Shown in pieces: positions 7,442-12,968 of a DNA stretch of 12,968 nt. Every line of letters starts with the position of its first letter. Within the stretch, counting starts at the first letter, position 1. This DNA comes from Mucilaginibacter sp. (GTDB lineage: Bacteria > Bacteroidota > Bacteroidia > Sphingobacteriales > Sphingobacteriaceae): NCBI GenBank assembly GCA_028288315.1, contig JAQBNY010000247.1:1-12968 (forward strand), in the 5' to 3' direction. A program made the position numbers and the translations under genes. The notes under the pieces were generated by a model, which had not been told where the DNA came from, ran no database searches, and was given only the letters and a program-made list of their open reading frames with translations.

Positions 7442-7557
7442 GGCAAAACAAAAATGTTCCTTTTGATGATAATGCAGTGGTGAGGAGGATAATGGCGCAT
7501 ATTGCTGCTCAACTAATGATATTCCTTCAATACTAATGGCCGTTTAAGTAATGCCAT
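7442..7557 (-). other. Out-of-frame 5' coding segment of the AraC gene (apparent frameshift)
   Basis: An ATG at 7557 opens MALLKRPLVLKE and then reaches a stop in its own frame (YH*). The frame of the AraC gene has no ATG, GTG or TTG between its upstream TAA and 7441, yet it encodes SLVEQQYAPLSSSPLHYHQ and continues into the sensor domain. Joining the two frames near 7521-7526, as if one base were missing, gives a natural N-terminus: MALLKRPLVLK, then one residue, then ISLVEQQ. Either the gene carries a one-base deletion or the sequence has an error. No classical slippery heptamer was seen. Confidence 0.6.
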
Positions 7558-7732
7558 AATATTCACCCGATCTAAGTGTTTCCAATTTGAAAAAAATATT
7601 TGTGTTACTATGTAATTAAATTTTACCCTTTACCTGGGCATGACTAATAAATTTTGGTAAAACAACCCTTAAAGAGATTTTTCCTAAGCTTAAAATACCT
7701 CCACAAAGTGCATTTTCATTACAGGCTATTCA

Positions 7733-8041
7733 TCAACCAATAACATTAAAAACAATTAAAATGGCCGTAACGAAGACAACCACTATGCCACCGATAAACA
7801 AAAGATCAGCAATAAATTCAAAAAGGCCTCCTCTTTTTATACTTCCACGAATGGAAAGGAAAGAAAGAATACAACTAAGCATAAAGAGAAAAATAGCGAT
7901 TATGTCCGTTTTATCAATAAGTGTTCGCTGTGATAACTTTAAAAATCTTAGAGATGTAAGTACCACAAAACATAGTCCCAATAAATTTGAGGATGCGTTT
8001 AAAATATGTGGTGCCTTTTCGTTTTTATCATAGATCTTCAT
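7733..8041 (-). CDS. Small three-helix membrane protein
   Basis: This 102-residue protein has three predicted membrane segments, near residues 16-34 (SSNLLGLCFVVLTSLRFL), 44-64 (DIIAIFLFMLSCILSFLSI) and 74-100 (the glycine- and valine-rich C-terminus). The short N-terminus MKIYDKNEKAPHILNAS is polar and the loop SIRGSIKRGG is basic, so it is probably cytoplasmic. I do not recognise a named family; similar short proteins of unknown function are, to my recollection, common in Bacteroidota. The start at 8041 is the first ATG of the frame. The gene stands alone, 175 bp downstream of the regulator's restored start. A reading frame on the opposite strand over the same bases is lysine- and arginine-rich without a domain and is taken as a shadow. 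Confidence 0.68.
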   Translation of the reverse strand: MKIYDKNEKAPHILNASSNLLGLCFVVLTSLRFLKLSQRTLIDKTDIIAIFLFMLSCILSFLSIRGSIKRGGLFEFIADLLFIGGIVVVFVTAILIVFNVIG

Positions 8042-8100
8042 GATTTTGTCTTTTAATCTTAAATAGTTGGTTTATTAATGGCATTGGTCTATCCGAACCG

Positions 8101-8140
8101 TTTTAAGGCACAGTAATAATTGTAATTAAATGCCTTAAAA
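8101..8140. repeat. Perfect 10-bp inverted repeat
   Basis: TTTTAAGGCA (8101-8110) and TGCCTTAAAA (8131-8140) are exact reverse complements around a 20-bp AT-rich spacer. The repeat lies 60 bp upstream of the three-helix protein gene on the minus strand, and downstream of the two-helix protein gene. It could be an operator or a second, weaker terminator; the long loop makes a terminator less convincing. Confidence 0.5.
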
Positions 8141-8159
8141 TGCGCACCTATAAAATGCT

Positions 8160-8180
8160 AAAGAAATCCGGCAAGGCCGG
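8160..8180 (-). terminator. Intrinsic terminator of the 9074-8221 gene pair
   Basis: Read on the minus strand, CCGGC, loop CTT, GCCGG forms a GC-rich hairpin (8168-8180) followed at once by ATTTCTTT. It lies about 40 bp after the stop of the two-helix protein gene. A second small hairpin, GCACAT (8196-8201) with ATGTGC (8209-8214), sits between the stop and this one. Confidence 0.6.
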
Positions 8181-8220
8181 GCATGGAGATTAAAGGCACA
8201 TGATGAATATGTGCAATTGA

Positions 8221-8565
8221 TTAGAAAGCAGGGGGCGCCCTGAGAGGTAACAATCGGACTGAACCTGTTATGGGGAGTTTTTCCTTAAAGGATATATAAA
8301 GCAGATCAGTAACTAACGATACTGCGATCAAAAAAAAGAAAAACGCTATAATCGGGAGATCCAACTCTTGAAAATGCTGTGTATAACATTGAAGTTTACA
8401 ATGAACAATGCCCGCTTTTACCTTAGTAAGGCCTAAATTAACCAGTTCATTTTTGTTATGTTTATGAAAGATCTCTGCATAACGTACCAATACCCGTCCC
8501 TGCAATCCTAAAAAGATTGCCAAAACCAGCAAAAGCTTCAATATGGTATGGAGTGCGTTTTTCAT
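8221..8565 (-). CDS. Small two-helix membrane protein with Cys-x3-Cys motif
   Basis: This 114-residue protein has a hydrophobic N-terminus (about 8-22, signal anchor) and a second membrane segment (about 71-91, rich in Phe). Between them, H55-C56-K-L-Q-C60 and H64 form a possible metal- or redox-active patch that would face the periplasm. The C-terminus ends in LPLRAPPAF. I recall small exported proteins of Bacteroidota with a Cys-x3-Cys patch and a terminal PPA-like tail near metal- or haem-related genes, but I cannot name the family. Its start is 14 bp after the stop of the haem-motif lipoprotein gene, so the two are probably co-transcribed and may act together. A GC-rich terminator follows. 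Confidence 0.72.
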   Translation of the reverse strand: MKNALHTILKLLLVLAIFLGLQGRVLVRYAEIFHKHNKNELVNLGLTKVKAGIVHCKLQCYTQHFQELDLPIIAFFFFLIAVSLVTDLLYISFKEKLPITGSVRLLPLRAPPAF

Positions 8566-8579
8566 GTTTGCTTACCACT

Positions 8580-9074
8580 TTAAAAACTTTGGTCGTCAAA
8601 GTTATTTGTGGTTGGAACCTTTATCACATTAAATTCAAACTTCAATGCCTTGTGGCAGGTGTTGCAGGTATTGGTTAACACGGCGAAACTATTTTTAAAA
8701 GCGCTTTCGTCTTTCTCCTTAATAGCTTTTTCAACAGCATCCATTGCAGGAAAAATCATTGCAACTGCTGTTGCTTCGGGTTTATCTTTATGATATTTTT
8801 GAATCTTTTCGAAGCCACCCATCACCTCTTGTCTTTCATACTCGGCCAGCGCCCAGTTTTTGTTCTGACCAGCAAACCACAATTTAATGTGATGAGGCTG
8901 AACAATAGTATTCATAAGCGCCCCGGTGCCCGGCTTATAAGCTGAATTCACCTTGTTTTGCAAGCTATCTATCCGTGCCTGCAATCTATTCTTCCCGCCG
9001 CCAGACCGTTCACAACTTATTAGTAAAGTAAATGGCAGCACAAGTGACAAGAGTATAAATGATAACCGTTTCAT
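8580..9074 (-). CDS. Lipoprotein with one c-type haem motif
   Basis: This 164-residue protein has a lipoprotein signal ending LLISC, with C21 as the lipidated residue, so it is anchored in the envelope. After a short glycine and coiled-coil-like linker (RLQARIDSLQNKV), residues 60-100 read QPHHIKLWFAGQNKNWALAEYE and onward, an alpha-helical segment typical of a cytochrome c-prime-like family of Bacteroidota. Near the C-terminus lies C137-N-T-C140-H141, the covalent haem attachment motif. The product is probably a mono-haem electron carrier or sensor; a methionine or histidine on the other haem face cannot be assigned. It forms a pair with the Cys-x3-Cys protein downstream. The nearby formate dehydrogenase lacks an electron acceptor, but its gene is more than 3 kb away on the other strand, so a link is only speculative. 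Confidence 0.82.
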   Translation of the reverse strand: MKRLSFILLSLVLPFTLLISCERSGGGKNRLQARIDSLQNKVNSAYKPGTGALMNTIVQPHHIKLWFAGQNKNWALAEYERQEVMGGFEKIQKYHKDKPEATAVAMIFPAMDAVEKAIKEKDESAFKNSFAVLTNTCNTCHKALKFEFNVIKVPTTNNFDDQSF

Positions 9075-9594
9075 ATATTAACTGATTTATTAGCTTTTCT
9101 TCTTGGATGTGTAGCGTCTCATTTTTAACTCCAATACGAAACATATGATGTTTAAACTTTAAATACCACGTATTTTGTATTGAAAATTAGTATTACTATT
9201 AAATTGTTACAATCTGTTTGCTATAGGTTGATAGCTTATTTTGTGAAGGCCTTTTTTAATACAGCCACAGCTTGTACCACAGCAGCCTGTGAGCCTGATA
9301 CAGTTGCTGGGATTTAAGTAGGCCAAAAGTGATCTGATCGTTCTCTGATGTAAAAACAAGATTAACTGCGGCCATTTTTTTTAGTCCAAACAAACAGTAA
9401 TCTTCTAAAACAAGAAATTCATGCGCTGAGAGATTGGTGAATATGTAAAAAAAATTACCCAATACTATAAATCTTAATTAAAAAACAAAATTTTTACAGA
9501 TTTCCCATTTAGCTTGCAACTAATTATTAAAAAAAGCTACCTATAGCTCATGAACTTAAGATTCGTCAATGTATTTTAAAAAATAAACACACCA
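9075..9594. other. Non-coding spacer, 520 bp
   Basis: No convincing gene is present. The longest minus-strand frame (9256-9462) opens only at TTG and shows no family features. The sequence is very AT-rich at both ends. The part from 9217 to 9243 holds TTTG followed by TTATTTTG, one mismatch from a Bacteroidota -7 box, but the gap is short and nothing obvious lies downstream for 350 bp. A small hairpin CACAG/CTGTG is present at 9278-9291. Promoters for both flanking genes should lie here. Confidence 0.5.
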
Positions 9595-9909
9595 ATGGCA
9601 AACCGACAAAGAAAACGTGCGCAAAATATTATAAGATGTTTTAAAAATGTCGCTATTCTACATTTAATCCATTTAGAGGAGCAGAAAATTAATAAAATCA
9701 GAAAAAATATTGAATATACTCAGCCCACCCGTTTTCTTACCTATGAAAAAGGAAGACTTAAAGTATTAGATGGCATTTCTAAAAATCAATTGTTAATGAT
9801 TGAATTTGAACAGTTAATGTCAAGTATCAATTCTGCCCAAATCTCCATTCATGAGTATAATAATCAGTTAGATTTGTTGCTTAACCAAATGCATAGCATT
9901 AGTATTTAA
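9595..9909 (+). CDS. Small helical protein of unknown function
   Basis: This is a 104-residue protein with no signal peptide or membrane segment. The N-terminus is strongly basic (MANRQRKRAQNIIRCFKN). The rest is rich in Ile, Leu, Asn and Gln with heptad-like spacing (KNQLLMIEFEQLMSSINSAQ, then YNNQLDLLLNQM), so it is probably helical or coiled-coil. The basic head could bind nucleic acid. I do not recognise the family. Its base composition is clearly more AT-rich than the oxalate genes. It stands alone after a 520-bp spacer and is followed by a strong terminator, which supports it as a transcribed unit. The start at 9595 is the first ATG of the frame. It could also be a recently acquired orphan. 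Confidence 0.55.
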   Translation: MANRQRKRAQNIIRCFKNVAILHLIHLEEQKINKIRKNIEYTQPTRFLTYEKGRLKVLDGISKNQLLMIEFEQLMSSINSAQISIHEYNNQLDLLLNQMHSISI

Positions 9910-9979
9910 TTAATCAGAATAAGTGGTTATGTTAAGATGTTGTTGTTCCTCAACTTCTGTGTATGTTGAGCCATTCTTA

Positions 9980-10017
9980 AATAAACAAGCCGGACAATTA
10001 TGCCCGGCTTGTTTATT
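9980..10017. terminator. Strong bidirectional intrinsic terminator
   Basis: AATAAACAAGCCGG (9980-9993) and CCGGCTTGTTTATT (10004-10017) are exact reverse complements around a 10-nt loop. The GC-rich tip with an A-run on one side and a T-run on the other is the usual form of a two-way terminator. It lies between the ends of two convergent genes, 70 bp after one stop and 10 bp from the other. Confidence 0.92.
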
Positions 10018-10027
10018 AGGTTAACAC

Positions 10028-11746
10028 TTACAGGCCAATAAGTGAGTAAGGTATGCGTACGCCCTTAATCTGGTAATAATTAGGATCCTGGTTGTTGTTG
10101 AAACAGGTTGTTGTTGAACAGCTACCGCCTTGACCATTATAATTTAATGAGTAAGTTATCATCAGCTCATTACGGCCGTTTACAAATTCGCCATGTAATG
10201 CAGGGGTATAGTATTTAGCCAAATGGCCATTATACCAGTCCTCTATTACATAAACCAGTTTTGGTGTAGTGAAGGGGCCGGCCGGATTTGTTGCGGTAGA
10301 TATATAGATGCCGTGCGGGTTTGGGTCGCAGAAGTAACCAAGGTCCAGTTGCAACATTACATATTTACCGTTAACATAACTTACGGCAACATTTGCCTGG
10401 GTTGATGTACCTGAGCCAACAGTTATAGCACCTGTTAAAGATGTAGTATCAGGTGTTGATGCCCAGCTATTCCCTCTCCAGTATGACCATGATGACGGGT
10501 TGCTTGCCGGGAACCTTGCCAATGTTATAGCGTTGGCATTAAAGAAGGTGCTTTGTGCGCCCCATACATATACGGTATCGCCTGCTGGTTTTTTTACCAT
10601 ACCAACGCTAAACAACATTTTAGTTTGGCCCGACATGCCGTTTGGCGTTAAGCGTGTTGCCGCGCCCCATGTGGTGCTGCTGGTGCTTTCGGCTATGCTA
10701 TATAATACCTGGTTTGCTGGTGTTGAGCCATTTGCCGATTCGTACGTGTTTAATAAAACATTGCTGCCTACTTCAACACCCGCACCCGGCCAGCTATAGG
10801 TTGAATTGTGGTTGCCCGGGCTTTTTACTATTTCGAGCAAGCTTACACCGGTGCTTGCGTTACTGGTAGTGGTGATGTTAGGTGTTGAACTTGATGTCCA
10901 GTTGGTAATTGATGGCTGTAACATGGCAGAATTATGGTATGAGAAAAATTGGCAGGCCAAAGAACCGTTTGCCTGCAACTGGCTGCTGGCATAGGCGTCC
11001 TGGGTTATCCAAAGTATCTTACCATTGTTTGCGCCATTGGTAAGCGGGATACTGTTACCCTGATCCCATGCAACGGTTGTATTGGCCACGTTACCACGAT
11101 GGAAGAAAGTAACCAGTGCATCGTCACGATAGGCCTCATTGGTAATACTGGTCAAATTCCAGTACCGGTTAGTATTGCTGGCTGCAGTTTCTTCTGTTAT
11201 CGGCGCACCGTTGGCGGTTGAACTGGCATGGTCGGTCAGTACCAAACCATTGGAATTTTTAATCACATAATAAGCTTGCCCTGTTACCAGCTGAATGTTC
11301 CAGATCTGTGAAGGGAAGCTGTTTACGTGGTTGACCCAAAGCTGGGTGCCCGATGTGCCGTTTGGCGCTTCGAGGAACATACCGCTTGCGACGTTCATGA
11401 TCTTGAATGGTGTGGTGCTTGTAATAGCACCGGTACCTTGCTGTATCAGATACCACTTTTGATTTTGAGCCGTAGCAGTTCCGGTACTCGCATTCGCATT
11501 CTGCTGCACGTTTTTAATGGAGCTTTGCGGGTGCAGCAACGTCGAGTCGCCACGTACTTCCATCACTTTTCCACTAAAAACATTGCTAATAGTAAAACAG
11601 GCATAAGATGCCGGCGGACTAGCTGCCAGCATCATTGTTGACTGACTGACGGCACCGAATTTGCCTGCCTTAATTTCTTTTTTGCTGCAGCTTATAGCCC
11701 CAAGCAAGCCAAGTACCAGGGTACAGGCAAGTAATTTTGTTTTCAT
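10028..11746 (-). CDS. Surface lipoprotein: ricin-like beta-trefoil plus predicted beta-propeller
   Basis: The 572 residues begin with a lipoprotein signal (LLGAISC, lipidated C20). Residues about 50-205 form a ricin-B-like beta-trefoil with QxW-type repeats: NQKWYL, SQIWNI and NRYWNL close the three lobes. Such domains bind sugars. From about 210 to the end, beginning DALVTFFHRGNV, the sequence resembles the DUF4185/DUF5005 five-bladed propeller group related to GH43-type folds. The closing part holds PNPHGIYISTATNPAGPF, KYYTPALHGEF and ELMITYSLNYN. The catalytic residues are unknown. The protein is rich in Ser, Thr, Asn and Ala, as usual for secreted proteins. It is divergent from a GH2 glycosidase with a 102-bp spacer, so both probably serve polysaccharide breakdown. 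The domain names are from memory of motif patterns. Confidence 0.8.
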   Translation of the reverse strand: MKTKLLACTLVLGLLGAISCSKKEIKAGKFGAVSQSTMMLAASPPASYACFTISNVFSGKVMEVRGDSTLLHPQSSIKNVQQNANASTGTATAQNQKWYLIQQGTGAITSTTPFKIMNVASGMFLEAPNGTSGTQLWVNHVNSFPSQIWNIQLVTGQAYYVIKNSNGLVLTDHASSTANGAPITEETAASNTNRYWNLTSITNEAYRDDALVTFFHRGNVANTTVAWDQGNSIPLTNGANNGKILWITQDAYASSQLQANGSLACQFFSYHNSAMLQPSITNWTSSSTPNITTTSNASTGVSLLEIVKSPGNHNSTYSWPGAGVEVGSNVLLNTYESANGSTPANQVLYSIAESTSSTTWGAATRLTPNGMSGQTKMLFSVGMVKKPAGDTVYVWGAQSTFFNANAITLARFPASNPSSWSYWRGNSWASTPDTTSLTGAITVGSGTSTQANVAVSYVNGKYVMLQLDLGYFCDPNPHGIYISTATNPAGPFTTPKLVYVIEDWYNGHLAKYYTPALHGEFVNGRNELMITYSLNYNGQGGSCSTTTCFNNNQDPNYYQIKGVRIPYSLIGL

Positions 11747-11848
11747 AATTTTGTTTTAGGTGATAATTGTTTGAGTAAATTTAAATTAAGTAAATCGTTT
11801 TAGCAAGGATTTATTTTTAAATTGCCTCCCGAAACATTACGAGTTTTT
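11747..11848. promoter_or_regulatory. Divergent promoter region
   Basis: These 102 AT-rich bases separate the start codons of the trefoil lipoprotein and the GH2 gene and must hold both promoters. TTGC on the minus strand, followed 17 bp later by TAATTTAA, is a weak match to the Bacteroidota form for the lipoprotein. On the plus strand TTTGAGTAAAT is visible but without a clear -7 box. No Shine-Dalgarno was seen before either start. Confidence 0.35.
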
Positions 11849-12968
11849 ATGAAACGAATCTTTAGCCTATTAATACTTAATCTATTGTTTTTTCAAAACA
11901 TGTCTAACGCACAAATGATTGTATTGAAATGGAAACTGTATCCTCAAAAAGGAAACACCTACAACTTAAAACAACTATCAACACCCGGTTTAAATACAAA
12001 CAGCTGGATTAATGCAGTAGTACCAGGAACTGTATTTTACTCTTACGTAAAGGCCGGCAAAGAAAGCGACCCTGATTATGCGGAGAATATTTATAAGGTT
12101 GATAAAGCAAAATACAACCGTCCATTTTGGTACCGTACAGAATTTTCAGCTAAAAGCTTTGCACCCGGTAAAAGGATCTGGCTCAACTTTAACGGCATCC
12201 ATAAACGTGGCGAGATCTATTTAAACGGGAACCACATTGGCACTATTAAAGGTATGGTAGAAAGAGGATTATATGATGTTACTTCCCTATTGAATAAAAC
12301 AAGCGCGAACGTTATTTTAGTGCTGGTTATACCTCCCCGTAATGACCCAGAACACAATCACCCGTTAGCCAACTGGGAAAGCCCTACTTATATCAGCAGC
12401 GGCAGTTGGGACTGGATGCCCGCCGTGCCGGGTTTAAACAGTGGTATTACTGATACGGTTAGCATAACTGCAAAAGGACCCGTATCTGTTGAAGATCCCT
12501 GGATACACACCAGCATGCCCAATAAAAGTACAGCAGATTTAACCGTCAACGTACACCTCAATAACACATCACCTTCAACAGTGAGCGGCACGGTTAAATT
12601 TACCGTTAACCCCGGTAATATAACCGTTACCGGCCCAAGGCTTACATTAAATGCCAACAGCAGCCAAACAGTAAATTACGATTGGACGCAATTTTCCCAG
12701 TTGCATATTAAAAACCCTAAGCTATGGTGGCCAAACGGCTATGGCGGCAAAGCCGACGGAACGCAAAATTTATATACCTGTACTGTTCGTTTTGATGTTA
12801 ATGACGTAACACTGTCTGATGTGGTTACCAAAACCTTTGGAATAAGAAAAATTACTGCCGATACTACCTCGCTTAACGGGCCGTTACGCGTTTATATTAA
12901 TGATGTGCCTATATTATTAAAAGGTGGCAACTGGGGCATGAGCGATTATATGCTGAAAGCCCGGGGTA
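11849..12968 (+). CDS. Secreted GH2 glycosidase, beta-mannosidase/exo-beta-glucosaminidase-like (N-terminal part)
   Basis: The frame is open for 373 codons to the right edge, so the gene is cut. The start gives MKRIFSLLILNLLFF, a Sec signal with probable cleavage after SNA (MSNA/QMIV). Residues about 25-205 match the GH2 sugar-binding jelly-roll: PGTVFYSYVKAG, FWYRTEFSA, NFNGIHKRGEIYLNG and SSGSWDWMPAVPG. An Ig-like domain follows (about 210-340) and includes NPKLWWPNGYGG. The sequence then enters the catalytic barrel with VPILLKGGNWGMSDYM. The GGNWG-type entry and WDWMP motif point to the exo-beta-glucosaminidase/beta-mannosidase branch rather than beta-galactosidase. The two catalytic glutamates lie beyond the window, so activity cannot be checked. 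It is divergent from the trefoil lipoprotein. Confidence 0.88.
   Translation, partial: MKRIFSLLILNLLFFQNMSNAQMIVLKWKLYPQKGNTYNLKQLSTPGLNTNSWINAVVPGTVFYSYVKAGKESDPDYAENIYKVDKAKYNRPFWYRTEFSAKSFAPGKRIWLNFNGIHKRGEIYLNGNHIGTIKGMVERGLYDVTSLLNKTSANVILVLVIPPRNDPEHNHPLANWESPTYISSGSWDWMPAVPGLNSGITDTVSITAKGPVSVEDPWIHTSMPNKSTADLTVNVHLNNTSPSTVSGTVKFTVNPGNITVTGPRLTLNANSSQTVNYDWTQFSQLHIKNPKLWWPNGYGGKADGTQNLYTCTVRFDVNDVTLSDVVTKTFGIRKITADTTSLNGPLRVYINDVPILLKGGNWGMSDYMLKARG

Noticed and set aside
7521..7557. Programmed ribosomal frameshift in the AraC gene
   Set aside because: No X-XXY-YYZ slippery heptamer in the right phase and no following stem were seen; a mutation or sequence error is simpler.
7761..8033. 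Plus-strand frame of 90 codons over the three-helix protein gene
   Set aside because: The opposite strand gives three clear membrane helices; this frame gives a Lys/Arg-rich product without structure, as expected of a shadow.
9217..9243. Promoter-like TTTG and TTATTTTG pair in the spacer
   Set aside because: The -7 box has one mismatch, the gap is about 15 bp, and the next gene on that strand begins 350 bp later.
9256..9462. Minus-strand frame of 68 codons in the 520-bp spacer
   Set aside because: It opens only at TTG, has no family feature, no hairpin after it and no operon partner. It could be a remnant, but the sequence does not support a gene.
11327..11641. Several plus-strand frames inside the trefoil lipoprotein gene
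   Set aside because: They are short, Cys-rich and overlap each other, while the minus-strand frame has a lipobox and QxW repeats throughout.
1..12968. CRISPR arrays, tRNA or rRNA genes, insertion sequences
   Set aside because: No regularly spaced repeats, no tRNA-like cloverleaf, no rRNA sequence and no transposase-like frame were seen on either strand.

Overview
The window looks like chromosomal DNA from a Bacteroidota bacterium, most likely family Sphingobacteriaceae (Mucilaginibacter or Pedobacter type). The reasons are the AT-rich spacers, the near absence of Shine-Dalgarno sequences, a -7 box of the Bacteroidota form TAnnTTTG, lipoproteins with short lipoboxes, and a surface lipoprotein divergent from a glycoside hydrolase. 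No RNA gene, CRISPR array, transposase or integrase was seen. The taxonomic call is inference from style and protein resemblance, not from a marker gene.

Layout. Positions 1-231 (-) hold the 5' end of an exported, probably outer-membrane protein that runs off the left edge. A 419-bp spacer follows, with a paired palindromic element and a candidate promoter. Positions 651-6673 (+) form a five-gene block with tight spacing: a Tat-exported bicupin oxalate decarboxylase, FdhD, a small FdhD-overlapping protein, a YdeP-type molybdopterin formate dehydrogenase-like oxidoreductase, and an OxlT-family MFS carrier. A strong hairpin closes the block and also overlaps the end of a convergent AraC-family regulator (6779-7441, -), whose true N-terminus lies further upstream but is broken by an apparent one-base frameshift. 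Next come three small minus-strand genes: a three-helix membrane protein (7733-8041), a two-helix protein with a Cys-x3-Cys motif (8221-8565) and a lipoprotein with one haem-c motif (8580-9074). The stretch 9075-9594 shows no convincing gene. A small helical orphan protein (9595-9909, +) and a large lipoprotein (10028-11746, -) converge on a perfect 14-bp stem terminator. The lipoprotein combines a ricin-like beta-trefoil with a predicted beta-propeller. It is divergent from a GH2 glycosidase (11849 to the right edge, +), which is cut by the window.

How the genes work together. The 651-6673 block reads as a complete oxalate-to-CO2 module. Oxalate is decarboxylated to formate and CO2 by the bicupin. 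Formate is oxidised by the molybdenum enzyme, matured by FdhD and perhaps by the small overlapping protein. The MFS carrier moves oxalate, formate or both. The notable point is topology: the decarboxylase carries a twin-arginine signal, so it should act outside the cytoplasm, whereas the formate dehydrogenase has no export signal. The carrier would then have to bring in formate rather than run the classical oxalate-in/formate-out exchange. The carrier also seems to lack the lysine that OxlT needs for oxalate. The right-hand end is a separate carbohydrate-degradation neighbourhood.
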